Assembly: GCA_944325175.1 (NCBI GenBank)
Contig: CALUYZ010000004.1
Span: 1-64,000, forward strand
Length of the DNA stretch: 64,000 bases
From: Candidatus Gastranaerophilales bacterium
GTDB taxonomy: Bacteria; Cyanobacteriota; Vampirovibrionia; Gastranaerophilales; Gastranaerophilaceae
Reading direction: 5' to 3'
Part shown: piece after piece, positions 23,355 to 33,912 of the stretch
How the letters are laid out: every line of letters starts with the position of its first letter
How positions within the stretch are numbered: the first letter of the stretch is position 1
Notes under the pieces: model-generated
What the model saw: only the letters and a program-made list of their open reading frames with translations
What the model was told of the DNA's origin: nothing
Database searches by the model: none
Program-made: the position numbers and the translations under genes

Positions 23355-25700
23355 TTATTTGTAAGAGAGCGACACGCCAAAGAGCCAAAGCGAGCGAGAA
23401 ACGGCAGCGTCCACAGACAAAGCGAACACGCCACAAAGCAACCCGCCGTGCGAAACAGCACCAAAACGAGCGAAGCCGACAACAGAAGCACTCCACCATG
23501 CACCGTCAGGAAGGAAGGTGGAAGAAGAACCGCTAACTGTATCGGGCAACAATCCATAACCTTCAACCATTGTAACACCGCTAATATAACCACCTGACGT
23601 TCCTGCAAGTGTTATTCCTGTATCAATATAATTTGTACCGTCTGTGTTATATGCAGTTGCAGTTGTGCCGTCATTAGTGTTTGGTGTTAATTTTAAATAG
23701 AGTTTATTATTCTTTTGAATAATACCATTTTCAATTTTCCAAACATTTCCCCAAAAATTTTCCATAAAGAAAACTTTAACACAGCCATTTGAATTATCAC
23801 CATAGAACTGACCACTTTTTAAACGTTGACCACTTGTAAGTTGATTATAATTGCTTGATGAGCCGCCCGAATTGCGACCTGCACCAAACTTTGCTTGAGT
23901 ATCAGTTGATTTACTAATAAGCATTAAAAGTGCTTGAATCATCATTACAAAACTTGCTTCATCAACATCATAACCTGAACCGTTTGCTTGTGCATATGCA
24001 ATTTGCGTATTTCCTGCAACATTTACACAAGGGGCTAATCCTGCAATACTTCTAATTACATTTCCAACATTTGCACCGTCAAACATTGCACGATAATAAT
24101 ATTCTTTCAAATTACCGTCTTTATCATAATGCGACCAACATTTATAATCCGAATCAACCTGTTTATTTGCAATAAAGAAATGGTATTTTCTTGTAGCTAT
24201 TTTAACAATTTTAATCCAAACTTGCTTAAATTGAACCATTGCATTTGCATTGCAACTTGTATCAGAAATATGCGAAGGAGTTCCGTCAATTGTTAATGTA
24301 TGGTCTTCAGGGTTTAAGTATTCCATAATCTGACCATTCAAGGAATTATCATTTTCATCAAGTGCGTTCTGATTATATAGCATTACAGGTTTTGCAAGTT
24401 CCATAATAAATGTTCCAGACCAATCCCCACCTTTGAAAACATTATTTGTATAGTCCATATATGCAGGCGTGAAGTGTTCATTTACACAACCTTCAGGATA
24501 TGAAATGCAACCATTTACATTTGAATTGTTATTATCAAGGACAAATTCATAAACAGTTGCAACATCAAAACAATTCAAACTATTTTTATTGTAAACATCA
24601 TTTACTGAATAAGGGAACACCCTAAATTTTAACGTACTTATATCAACACCAACAGGCACATTATATACAAAAGATTGATTGTAATATTTATTTCTAACTG
24701 TATTATTTAAAATAATTGTGCCGTCATCATAATTTTGAGGGTATGAATCAGGTTTAACTGTAACAATTGTGCCTTTCCATGAAGACATAATTTGATTAAA
24801 TTCATTTACGGTGTCTGAAGGGTCTTTCCAATTCAAATAAACTTTTCTATTATCTGAATCAATCCTTATGTTTAAATTTCTGCATATATCTGTTGGCATT
24901 CCTTTTCCCCCACTTTCTGCAACATATCTTTTTGCTATTTCAAAATCTTTTGTCATTTCTGTATCAATTTCATTAAGTGTTTGAGTTCTTATTGCTTGCA
25001 TATCTGAAACAATTTCTTCATGTTCTTGGATAACTGCATTTAAAGAATTGCTTGCTGATGTTGCAGAAATACCTGCATTACTTGCTTGTTGAGTTGCAAT
25101 TGTTGCTTGATTTTCTGCATTTTCTGAATAACCTTCACATTCTTCAAGAACTTCATCTAGCCTGTTTAATTTCTGAACCGCTTCATTAACTTGTTGAATT
25201 TTTTGATTTACTTCCTTTTCAAATTCTTCAATTTGTTGGTCAGTATCTATTTTGTTTTCTTGAATTTGTTGGTCAGTATCTTTTTTATTTTCTTGGATTT
25301 CAGTTGTAACTTCGGAAGAAAAATTTGTTTTAAAAGTTTCAATATTATAATCCATATCCTGAAGACAACAAGAAACTTTGTCAAAAGATTTTTCAATTTC
25401 AGAACCTTGAAAACCCGTTGATGTTGAATAACCTTTTGATTGATAGTTTGAAGTTTTCCTACTGATATTTATATAATAATCTTCCGAAGGTGCAGTTGTA
25501 AGCGTAATGTTCCCACCAACCGCATTAATATTTGCAGTATAATCAGTTCCACGTGTAAGTCTTGTAATTGTTCCTGTCGAAATTGCTTCAAGTTCAACAA
25601 TTAATTCATCAACCACAATGACTTTCCAATTAAATGAAAAATCACGTGTTTGTCCGTTGCCTAAATATTGACAGGGATTGTAATCAACTTCATTTGCCAT
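23355..25700 (-). CDS. Tail fibre / receptor-binding protein, DGR target
   Basis: 781 residues. The N-terminal ~100 match the T7 tail-fibre attachment domain (YLGNGQTRDFSFNWK, then RGTDYTANI, GGNITLTTAPS), which docks the fibre to a podovirus tail. A coiled coil with two tandem copies of an IQENK.DTDQQI heptad block follows, about residues 130-190, and more helix to about 260. The middle (about 290-690) is a beta-rich ectodomain. The C-terminal ~90 residues form a C-type-lectin/formylglycine-enzyme-like domain (DGAWWSAS) that carries the variable repeat. It should bind the host receptor, with diversity supplied by the DGR. Good AAGGAG site at the start. Confidence 0.92.
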   Translation of the reverse strand: MANEVDYNPCQYLGNGQTRDFSFNWKVIVVDELIVELEAISTGTITRLTRGTDYTANINAVGGNITLTTAPSEDYYINISRKTSNYQSKGYSTSTGFQGSEIEKSFDKVSCCLQDMDYNIETFKTNFSSEVTTEIQENKKDTDQQIQENKIDTDQQIEEFEKEVNQKIQQVNEAVQKLNRLDEVLEECEGYSENAENQATIATQQASNAGISATSASNSLNAVIQEHEEIVSDMQAIRTQTLNEIDTEMTKDFEIAKRYVAESGGKGMPTDICRNLNIRIDSDNRKVYLNWKDPSDTVNEFNQIMSSWKGTIVTVKPDSYPQNYDDGTIILNNTVRNKYYNQSFVYNVPVGVDISTLKFRVFPYSVNDVYNKNSLNCFDVATVYEFVLDNNNSNVNGCISYPEGCVNEHFTPAYMDYTNNVFKGGDWSGTFIMELAKPVMLYNQNALDENDNSLNGQIMEYLNPEDHTLTIDGTPSHISDTSCNANAMVQFKQVWIKIVKIATRKYHFFIANKQVDSDYKCWSHYDKDGNLKEYYYRAMFDGANVGNVIRSIAGLAPCVNVAGNTQIAYAQANGSGYDVDEASFVMMIQALLMLISKSTDTQAKFGAGRNSGGSSSNYNQLTSGQRLKSGQFYGDNSNGCVKVFFMENFWGNVWKIENGIIQKNNKLYLKLTPNTNDGTTATAYNTDGTNYIDTGITLAGTSGGYISGVTMVEGYGLLPDTVSGSSSTFLPDGAWWSASVVGFARFGAVSHGGLLCGVFALSVDAAVSRSLWLFGVSLSYK
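23361..23479 (-). repeat. DGR variable repeat (VR)
   Basis: The 119-nt 3' end of the tail-fibre gene, ending six bases before its stop codon. It is identical to the TR apart from 10 adenine-derived changes. It encodes the last ~40 residues of a C-type-lectin-like fold (GFARFGAVSHGGLLCG, then SVDAAVSRSLWLFGVSLSY). The conserved scaffold codons lack adenine, so only selected surface residues vary, as in other DGR targets. Confidence 0.95.
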
Positions 25701-25714
25701 TTTTGCACTCCTTT

Positions 25715-28700
25715 TTAATTAAGTTTTACTCTTTTGTCTTTTTTACCACCGAGCCAATTGTAATAAAGCTTTCCTACAATAGGCACTCTTGACCAAACAT
25801 AAAGGTCTTTAACCTCTTTTTTGCCCTTTTGAACTTGCTTAATGCCCGTTACCAAATCACCAATTGCTTGAATTGCAGGAAGTTTAACATTTTCCAAATA
25901 AATGTTTGCAGGATTGTCAGCAACTTTATTTATTAAAAATCTATTGAAAATGCCAAAAATCAGGATATTGTCAATTATATGGTCAGGTATATCAAATTCA
26001 CGATTTGCAATAAGGTCTTTTATTAAATCTTGCGGAAGCCCAAACATCCACATAAATATTTGTAGCCTTATTAAGTTTTTCATACCTTCAGCAATTTCTT
26101 TTGTTCCTTTTGCTTTATCACTTTTTAGGTTTTTAACTCCTGAAGATATTTTTGAAAAACATTCATTTCTCAAAATATCGAGTGCTTTTATACTATATGT
26201 TTTTAGAACATATAAAGGTTTAAATCCTGACAAATAACCTCTTGCCATTTGGTCGGTTGAAATAGGTTGAATATCTGCAAGGTCATTAAATGCAATAAAA
26301 ACAATCTCATCTGTCATTTTGCCATTAATTAAATCTTGCTTAACTTTTTGTGCTTCTTTTTCACCGAATAAGAATTTTAATTTATCATTAAAACTTTCGT
26401 CATTCTTTTTTGCTTTTTGCCGTGCAGTAAGAACAGAAGCATTTATTGCAGTGTTTTTTGCAAAACCGTCAATTAAATCAAGACCAATAAATTTTAATTG
26501 TTTATTTAGCCAATTTGAAAGACCGCTTGCACCTCTAAATTCTTCAGCAATATTATTTATTCCTAAAGATTCTCTTGTTAGACCTTCAACCCCACGCATG
26601 CCTTGAAACGTGTTAAACAAACCAAATTTAAAAGCAGAAAAGGTTAAGTCAGTAATCTGTGTTACTGCATTTGTTATATCATTCAATGTAACAATTGTGC
26701 TTGCATCACGTAACGTTGTCGCAACTTTTTCAAGTCTGATTGTATTAAATCGTGAAACAAGCAAATCTCTTACAACACGCTCATCTTTAACGTGAATTAC
26801 ACCCTTTTCTGCAAGGTCAGCAATAAGTCTTCCAATGCTATCTTCAACGTGGTCAATATCACCAATGATTTCTTCAATTTGCTTGTTTAATCCTAAAATT
26901 TCATCTTTTAAACGTTTTACAACAACATTTTTAACTTTTAAATTATTGTTTTCCTCTACCCATTTTATTTGTGATTTTAAACGGTCAGCACGCTCATTAA
27001 GTAGGGTCAAATTCTCTTTTTGATTATTTATATATCCTTGAACTTTTTCTTTCTTTTCTTCATCTGTTATCGTTTTGATTTCATTAAGATTGTTTTTTAA
27101 TTCACCTGAAATTGTTTCAATCTTAATTTCAATAGGTGCAAGTTCATATTTAAGACGATTTAATTCTTTCCATTTTGCTTGTGCGGGTGTACGTGTTTTT
27201 ACTTCACGCAAAGTTTCACGTTTGCGTTTTATAGAAGCACGAAGTTTTGAAACCTCTTTATTTTCTGCACCGAAAAATTTTCTTTCTTCAATATTTTTTC
27301 TTGCACCAATAACATAGTTTGAAAGTGCTTTTTCAATAGGTTCATAGAATTGTTGTTGTTCGGGTGTCAGTTTGTCAATAATACGTTCAAATTTTAATTG
27401 CCCGATTCTTGACAACATTATATTGTTTTTACCAAATCCACGAATTGTGGTATTAATCAATTTTGCCTTATCAGCATTACTCCATAAACCATGTACATCA
27501 TTCTCTTTAATAGTTCTTTTAACATTTGAATATTCTGCTTCATCAAGTTCAAGAAGTTGGTTCTTTATATCAATTTCTTCTTCACGTGTCATCTTTTCAA
27601 ATAAATCAATAAATTCATCTGTTTTGTCAGTTTTTACCATTCGTGGATAATAACTTTCAAGATAACCAACAGACAAACCAACAGATTCAGTTTCTTCATG
27701 AAGTTGGTCCAATAAAGCACGTACTTGCTCAAATTCTTCTTTAATTTCTAAAGATTTAACTATTTTGTTCACCATATATGAATCACGGTTATTCAAAGCA
27801 TAAGATAATAAATTATATGCGTTAAACTGTGTGCCATTATATTCAATCGTGCTTTTATTCTTTTTAATTTCCTTTATCTTCAGTAGAAATGGTGTGATTT
27901 TATCACAATCTAATTTTGCCTGATATGTCATATCAAAAGTATGTTTTCTTAAAAGTTTTTTTAACTCAGGTGATATTTTTCCAAGACGTGTATCAATAGG
28001 TATAATCACTGTGTCATAAAAACTTTTCCACGCTTCAGTTACGGCATTAAGATTGTTTTTTATTTTGTATGACAAAGTTTCTTGCTGATTTATACTATCG
28101 GCAAGTTCTTGATTTTGTTTATATAAAGGTAAAACTTCTTTTTCATACTCTTCATCAGTTGTAAATAATCTGTCAAAACATTCTTGAACTTCTTTTGAAA
28201 AGTTTACATTCAAATCTGACAATGTTTCATATACATCTTTTAAGAACTCTTTGAAACGTTCAAAGACAGATTTTAACCTTGCAGTTGGTGCTTCACCATT
28301 TAAAAGGTATGCTTCAAAACTTCTTGCGAAACGTTCGTGCATATCTATAAATTCTTCAGGAGTTGCATTTTTTTCATCAAATTCTAAAACATTATAAATT
28401 TCTTGCAAATCTTTTTCTGCACGTTTATTTGTTTTTGCGAGTTCTTGAATATCGTGCAAATACATATGAGCGAGTTCGTGCATAAATGAACTTGAATCAT
28501 GACCTTCCGCTAAAGTGATAATTGTTTCATTATTTCCAAATTCAATTTTTGCCCGTTGTTGTTGCTCTTTTTCTTGATAAAATTTATTTAATACTTTAAT
28601 TGCTTTATCATCAAAAATCACATAACAACGTCCGTCCTGATTTCCGTCATAAGTTATTCCTTTTATTCCATATTCATTTAATAATTCACTTGCTTTTCTA

Positions 28701-31700
28701 TCAGAACCTACCATTTTTGATAATGCTTGATAAATAGTTCTTCCTTCTTTATATGCTAAATTATCAGCATATTCTTCCTTTGTATTATTTGTATAAATAA
28801 TCTGTGCGAGTTTTGTTTCGGAAGGATATTTTTCCCAATTATCTTCATACATTTTTTTTAATGCGTTCTTAACAAATTCGCTCTGTTCAGAATAATATTT
28901 ATTTTCATCAAGTAAAACGTCAGCTTCAGGAATATCAACTTCATAAAGTTGACCGCCAACAGTTTCAAGTTTAAATTTTGATACATCAACATTTTGTATT
29001 TTTTTGAACAGTTTCAACGTATCATCGATTTCTTGATTTAAAATTTCTAGCTCTTTTTCATAATTATTATATTGCCATTCACCATTAATAAATTCACCTG
29101 TATCTTTATTTTTTATGTGTTCATTTACTACATCTTTTCTAGATTTAAAATCATTTAATAAATTCTCTGTAAATTTTAACCTTTTTTGCTTTCCATTTTT
29201 ATATATATCCCACATTAAAAAATCTTTTGAAGAAATTTCTTTATTTTTATAATATAACTTTTGAGGTGATAAATTTTGTCTATATGTTTCAGAAACATCC
29301 TTATTTTCAGCAAAATATAACCCCCAACCATGAGCCTGTGCACCTTCGCCTGAACCTATGTTGTCAGTCGAAAATTCATCAAAATTGTGAGGTGTACCAT
29401 GATATGCGGATTGATAAAAAGTAATTCCTTTTTCGGTTTCTTTTGTTTTTAAAACAGAAAATAATTTATCATATGCTTCAATTACTTCTTTCATTTCTGA
29501 TTCATATGGATATGGATATAATTCAATATCCCTATATTCCTGTTCAGTCAAAATATTCGCAAGATAATCATTTCTGAAGCCTTTCATTTTTGCTTTTGCA
29601 ATTATATATGCTTCAAAACCTCTTGCGGTCATTTCACGTGTAGTTGACCAATAATCTTTTGTCCTTGTTAAATCAATCTTTTGCGAACGGTCAAACATAG
29701 TTTTCTTCAGAACATTAACAATTCCTTTATATGCTTCAAAAACTTCTTGTCTTACGGTCTTTGAAGCATAACGTTCGCTGATGTAACCAATTTCACTACC
29801 TTCTAATTTTCCAAAAAAATTATCAAGTGCATGCCACCATTCATGAGCTAGCGAACCTGCACCTTTTTTCTTTGTCAAGTTTATAACAACTTCATCAGGT
29901 TCATAGTGTGCTTTTGCAGCAGACTTTCCCCCACTACCTCTAGCACCAAAAGCAATACCAAGTGAACCATTAAGAGAAATTGCTCTTGAAGGCACATCAA
30001 TTAAATTAGCTAAATCAAGAAGTGCGTCATATGCTTCATTCATGTCTTCAATGCGTTTTGATTGTTCAACATAATTGCCAAATTGAACACCCCTAAAACC
30101 AAATTCATTTGCAAATTTTTCAGGTGTAATATTCATTCCTTCACGATAATCTTCACCGACACGTTCTTTATTTGCAGACCCTCTTGTTTCAGGTGTTTCT
30201 TTGAGTTTTTGCAATTTTTCTAATAGTTCTTTTTCATTTTCTTTATAATATGCTCTTGCTTCTTTTGCAGAAGTAAAACCGCCTTTTAAGTCAATATATT
30301 TATTTGTACCAACTTTTTTACCAATGATTATTTCGCCGGTTCTATACACCTGATAAATGTCTAACTTAGTTTTGCGTTCTTCTTTTTCAGGTTCTTTATT
30401 AAATTCTTCACGCAAATAATCAATCAGTTCTTCTTTTGTTTTAAAGGCTTTAGATGATTTTCTTGCTTTATTGTTCATATTATACGCATAATACATTGTT
30501 GTTGGTTTATCTAGCTTTTCACCATTTGCAATCGAAAAAACTCCACTTCTAATTTTCCACCCATTAGCATTTTTGAAAGCAGGATAACCAAGTTCAATAT
30601 ATAATTGAACTTGTTCTTTAATATCTTTTGTTGAACTTAATGCTTCATCAATATCAGTTAATTTCTTCTTACCACTGATTAAATCACTTGCAAGTTCACG
30701 TACAAATTTTAAAACTTGAATATATTCTTTTCTCTTATATGTTCCGTATCTACCACGTGGTTTAGTTGGAATAATATCACGCAATGCTTTTATTGTTGCT
30801 AAAATATTCACATCAATACCTTCCCTAATCAAACCTTCATAATTTGGTTCAGGGAAGTCTTTCGATAAAGATATTTTTTCAAAATCATCTGTCAATGGAC
30901 GTTCTAAAGATGAGCGATAAGAAACCCATAAATCTTTTTTTGCACCTTCAATTTTTTCACCATAATCTTCATATTTATCTATTGATTCAGGTTTTTTTTC
31001 AGGTTTAAATTTTGGTAATTCATTATTTAATTCTTCTTGTGGTGTTGGCATATTAAATAAACTGCCTTGACCATTATTTATATCTTCTGTATGTTCTTCA
31101 GAAGGTTGTTCAATGCTTTCTGTGTTTTTTTCTTCAGAAATTTTTTCACCATTAAAAATAACGTCAATAATATCATCACGCATGACAAAATCAACAAATT
31201 GTTTTATTGCTTCATTATGAGATATTTCACCATTCTTTTCTTTTTGAGCAAGTTCATTTGCTTTATTAGAAATTATTCCCTCATAAAATGCTTGTTTTTT
31301 TACAACCTCAATTGCAATTTCAGCAGATTTTTTTAATTCTTCATTATTTTTCTTGTTTAATTTATTACCGTTTTTCTCAATCGCCCTTGAATTATTTCCA
31401 AGATGTGCCATTAAGTTTTTAGATTTTTTTAATTGTTTTATAGCACCGTCAATAATTTTAATTTTTTCAACGGCTGACGATTGAAGAATATTTTGAGTGC
31501 CAAACAAATTTGTTTGTTCTACTGTTTCAGTAGGAGTTGATAAAACCTGTCTTGCCATAAGTTCAGTTTCTGATAATGTTTCAATTCCTTCTTGTGCAAT
31601 AACATCAATTGCCAAAGATTGTTTTGCATGGTCTGTTCTTATAATATTTGCAATTAATGCACCTTGTGCAGGTGTAACATAACCGTTAATAACTTTTTCA

Positions 31701-33901
31701 AATGCTTCATCACCAAGACGTGAAAGAGCAATTCCATATTCATACATTGCACCCCTACGAGGAAGTGAAGCAGGATAATTGTCAGCACCGCCAAGCTCAC
31801 GCAAAATTTTTGCAGTGTCAATCGGAGTACCCGAGCCTTCTGCAATATTTTTTTTAGCAGCTATCATTCTTACATCTTCAGGGGTGTAGCCGTCAGTTTC
31901 ACGATATAAAACACCGTCAAGGCGTATGTTTTCATCATTCAAACGTTTAGCAAGTCCAAGCCTTTGATGACCGTCCGCAATATATTTTTGCCCCTCTTTT
32001 GATTCCCAAACAATAACAATACCTGAATCTTGTGCAGACCATTCTTCAACACCATTCATTCTGTCCGTTTTACCTTCTTCGTCAGAATTTTCTTTATATT
32101 GAAAAAGTTTTGCATTTGTTTTTAATTCAGAGGGTTTAAAATGATAAATTTCTTTTTGCTTTAATTCGGAATTTTGAACATATTCTTTTTCTTTTTGTTG
32201 TTGAACTTCGTTTTGCAAAGCCTGAATTTTTAAATTTCTTTTTTTAATCAAATTTTCCGCTTCACCTTCTGCGTTGTATTTGTCCATGAGAATTTTATCA
32301 ATCCTGTTAAGACTTTGAACTTCAAGGTCTGCTTGTTCTTCACTGTGTCCTGCTTTTAACAAATCAGATTTCAATGCAGAATAATCTTGTTTTGGTATGT
32401 TTGCTTCTTCGTGTATTTTTAAAAGTTGTGCTTTATCATCTAAAGAAGCATAGTCAAGAAAGTTTTCAATTTCTTCTTCTTTAACACCACCCTCTTGAAG
32501 AATTTTTGTCAAACGTTCATCTGTATTGCTTTTTCTTGCATACATTCTGAATACACCACAATCAAGAAGAAAATCATCAACGGAATAATCTTTAGTTTTT
32601 AATATTCCTTCATTAACACTTTTGACTGCTTTATTAAGATTTTCGTCAGAAATTGTAGGATTATTTCTTTTAATTAAACGTTTCATTTTCTCTATATCAT
32701 ATGAACCGTCTTTACTTTTTGATTTTTCTTGAATATCTTTTGCAATACTTCTATAACGTGAATAATCAACACCTTTTTTTATTCCCGTACCTGTTCCGCC
32801 CATAATTGCAAATGACAATAATTCTGCGATTGCCTGTTCTTTTGGTGGGAATATTGCTTGTAAAAATTGTTCAAAAGAATACCCCTTTTGACCGTCAAGG
32901 TCAAAAGTTGTTTGAAGAAAATCTGAAACACGTTCTTCACCATATTCCTCAAGCAGACCATTCCAACCAAATTTTTGAAGAGCCTTCACAGTTGAAAGAC
33001 CTGTTACTTGTTTTGATAGTTTATTTAAGTTAGTTATAAATTTTGAAGGTAAATGTTTTAAAAGGATAGGACTGATATATTTACCAATTGCCCTTTCCCC
33101 ATAATTAAATGCAAAGCCTGCGGTTTCTGAAAATGATTCAATTTGCATTAATGCCATTGCTTTTAATACAGATGTTGCAGGGTTGTTTTCTGCCTCATTA
33201 ATTAAAACTTGACCTTCAGGGGTAACCATAAGATTTTCATCAAGTTCAACTTCGCTAAAACGTTTTACCCCTTGTTGAGGTAAGTATTTCATGTTGAATT
33301 TTGCAATACCAATTGTTGAGTCTTTTAATAAATTTTTTGATGTGTTTAGTGCAATTTGTTTTTTTACTTGTTGTTTAGTTGTGTCTTTTATTGTTTTAAC
33401 ACCTAAATCTTTAAGTGCTTTTTTAACTGCGAGTTTGCCACCTGTTTGACCCAAAGAAGCAAGACCGATTCCTTCTTTAGAAGTTGCAAGACCAACTCCA
33501 AATTCTCCCATGTAAGGAACAGATTGAAGAAAACCGTCAAAAGCCATTGAAGGAATTGTTTGACCTCTTGCTGATTGACTTGCAATATCTAGAACAAATT
33601 CTTTGTATGTTTCCATTTCTTCTGAAGACAATTGAACGCCTTCACGAACTTTATTTTGCAAATTTAATATTTTTAAGTTTTCAACTGTTTCTGCACTTGT
33701 ACCAATATAAGGAATTGCGTAACCCCATTTTTTAGCATTTTTTAATGTTTCAAATGCAGTAATTTTCCCTTTTTTCTGTTCGCTTTCAATAAAATCGGGT
33801 GAAACAAGATTATTTATAACATTAATTTGATTTTGTCGTTCTTCATTTCCCCTATCTTGAAAATATTGCATTGTATTATTTTGTTCAAATAAATCTGTCA
33901 T
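25715..33901 (-). CDS. Giant polyvalent internal virion protein
   Basis: 2,728 residues, the largest gene here. Recognisable parts: a DdrB/ParB-like domain near residues 600-720 (YIADGHQRLGLAKRL at about 639); an LPD1-like domain with a zinc-peptidase motif (FGFRGVQFGNYV, then LAHEWWHALDNF at about 1350); an ADP-ribosyltransferase-like or related LPD segment (YHGTPHNFDEF at about 1500, GWGLYFAEN); a second peptidase-like motif (FMHELAHMYLHD at about 1808); long helices; and a hydrophobic C-terminal third. This fits the polyvalent proteins that phages and conjugative elements inject with their DNA to counter host defences. Its place after two internal virion proteins and before the fibre matches T7 gp16. 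No transglycosylase motif was seen. Confidence 0.85.
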   Translation of the reverse strand: MTDLFEQNNTMQYFQDRGNEERQNQINVINNLVSPDFIESEQKKGKITAFETLKNAKKWGYAIPYIGTSAETVENLKILNLQNKVREGVQLSSEEMETYKEFVLDIASQSARGQTIPSMAFDGFLQSVPYMGEFGVGLATSKEGIGLASLGQTGGKLAVKKALKDLGVKTIKDTTKQQVKKQIALNTSKNLLKDSTIGIAKFNMKYLPQQGVKRFSEVELDENLMVTPEGQVLINEAENNPATSVLKAMALMQIESFSETAGFAFNYGERAIGKYISPILLKHLPSKFITNLNKLSKQVTGLSTVKALQKFGWNGLLEEYGEERVSDFLQTTFDLDGQKGYSFEQFLQAIFPPKEQAIAELLSFAIMGGTGTGIKKGVDYSRYRSIAKDIQEKSKSKDGSYDIEKMKRLIKRNNPTISDENLNKAVKSVNEGILKTKDYSVDDFLLDCGVFRMYARKSNTDERLTKILQEGGVKEEEIENFLDYASLDDKAQLLKIHEEANIPKQDYSALKSDLLKAGHSEEQADLEVQSLNRIDKILMDKYNAEGEAENLIKKRNLKIQALQNEVQQQKEKEYVQNSELKQKEIYHFKPSELKTNAKLFQYKENSDEEGKTDRMNGVEEWSAQDSGIVIVWESKEGQKYIADGHQRLGLAKRLNDENIRLDGVLYRETDGYTPEDVRMIAAKKNIAEGSGTPIDTAKILRELGGADNYPASLPRRGAMYEYGIALSRLGDEAFEKVINGYVTPAQGALIANIIRTDHAKQSLAIDVIAQEGIETLSETELMARQVLSTPTETVEQTNLFGTQNILQSSAVEKIKIIDGAIKQLKKSKNLMAHLGNNSRAIEKNGNKLNKKNNEELKKSAEIAIEVVKKQAFYEGIISNKANELAQKEKNGEISHNEAIKQFVDFVMRDDIIDVIFNGEKISEEKNTESIEQPSEEHTEDINNGQGSLFNMPTPQEELNNELPKFKPEKKPESIDKYEDYGEKIEGAKKDLWVSYRSSLERPLTDDFEKISLSKDFPEPNYEGLIREGIDVNILATIKALRDIIPTKPRGRYGTYKRKEYIQVLKFVRELASDLISGKKKLTDIDEALSSTKDIKEQVQLYIELGYPAFKNANGWKIRSGVFSIANGEKLDKPTTMYYAYNMNNKARKSSKAFKTKEELIDYLREEFNKEPEKEERKTKLDIYQVYRTGEIIIGKKVGTNKYIDLKGGFTSAKEARAYYKENEKELLEKLQKLKETPETRGSANKERVGEDYREGMNITPEKFANEFGFRGVQFGNYVEQSKRIEDMNEAYDALLDLANLIDVPSRAISLNGSLGIAFGARGSGGKSAAKAHYEPDEVVINLTKKKGAGSLAHEWWHALDNFFGKLEGSEIGYISERYASKTVRQEVFEAYKGIVNVLKKTMFDRSQKIDLTRTKDYWSTTREMTARGFEAYIIAKAKMKGFRNDYLANILTEQEYRDIELYPYPYESEMKEVIEAYDKLFSVLKTKETEKGITFYQSAYHGTPHNFDEFSTDNIGSGEGAQAHGWGLYFAENKDVSETYRQNLSPQKLYYKNKEISSKDFLMWDIYKNGKQKRLKFTENLLNDFKSRKDVVNEHIKNKDTGEFINGEWQYNNYEKELEILNQEIDDTLKLFKKIQNVDVSKFKLETVGGQLYEVDIPEADVLLDENKYYSEQSEFVKNALKKMYEDNWEKYPSETKLAQIIYTNNTKEEYADNLAYKEGRTIYQALSKMVGSDRKASELLNEYGIKGITYDGNQDGRCYVIFDDKAIKVLNKFYQEKEQQQRAKIEFGNNETIITLAEGHDSSSFMHELAHMYLHDIQELAKTNKRAEKDLQEIYNVLEFDEKNATPEEFIDMHERFARSFEAYLLNGEAPTARLKSVFERFKEFLKDVYETLSDLNVNFSKEVQECFDRLFTTDEEYEKEVLPLYKQNQELADSINQQETLSYKIKNNLNAVTEAWKSFYDTVIIPIDTRLGKISPELKKLLRKHTFDMTYQAKLDCDKITPFLLKIKEIKKNKSTIEYNGTQFNAYNLLSYALNNRDSYMVNKIVKSLEIKEEFEQVRALLDQLHEETESVGLSVGYLESYYPRMVKTDKTDEFIDLFEKMTREEEIDIKNQLLELDEAEYSNVKRTIKENDVHGLWSNADKAKLINTTIRGFGKNNIMLSRIGQLKFERIIDKLTPEQQQFYEPIEKALSNYVIGARKNIEERKFFGAENKEVSKLRASIKRKRETLREVKTRTPAQAKWKELNRLKYELAPIEIKIETISGELKNNLNEIKTITDEEKKEKVQGYINNQKENLTLLNERADRLKSQIKWVEENNNLKVKNVVVKRLKDEILGLNKQIEEIIGDIDHVEDSIGRLIADLAEKGVIHVKDERVVRDLLVSRFNTIRLEKVATTLRDASTIVTLNDITNAVTQITDLTFSAFKFGLFNTFQGMRGVEGLTRESLGINNIAEEFRGASGLSNWLNKQLKFIGLDLIDGFAKNTAINASVLTARQKAKKNDESFNDKLKFLFGEKEAQKVKQDLINGKMTDEIVFIAFNDLADIQPISTDQMARGYLSGFKPLYVLKTYSIKALDILRNECFSKISSGVKNLKSDKAKGTKEIAEGMKNLIRLQIFMWMFGLPQDLIKDLIANREFDIPDHIIDNILIFGIFNRFLINKVADNPANIYLENVKLPAIQAIGDLVTGIKQVQKGKKEVKDLYVWSRVPIVGKLYYNWLGGKKDKRVKLN

Positions 33902-33912
33902 GTTTAGTTCCT

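Noticed and set aside
22951..23479. Repeats considered as a CRISPR array
   Set aside because: Repeat units are over 100 nt, only two to three copies, and differ only at adenines; no short repeat-spacer pattern and no cas genes.
22913..23608. Several Arg/Lys-rich or Cys-rich frames on both strands in the TR/VR region
   Set aside because: They arise because the GC-rich, adenine-poor repeat lacks stop codons in several frames.
26610..27650. Plus-strand frames opposite the giant virion gene
   Set aside because: Shadow frames with no start signals inside a single uninterrupted 8-kb coding region.
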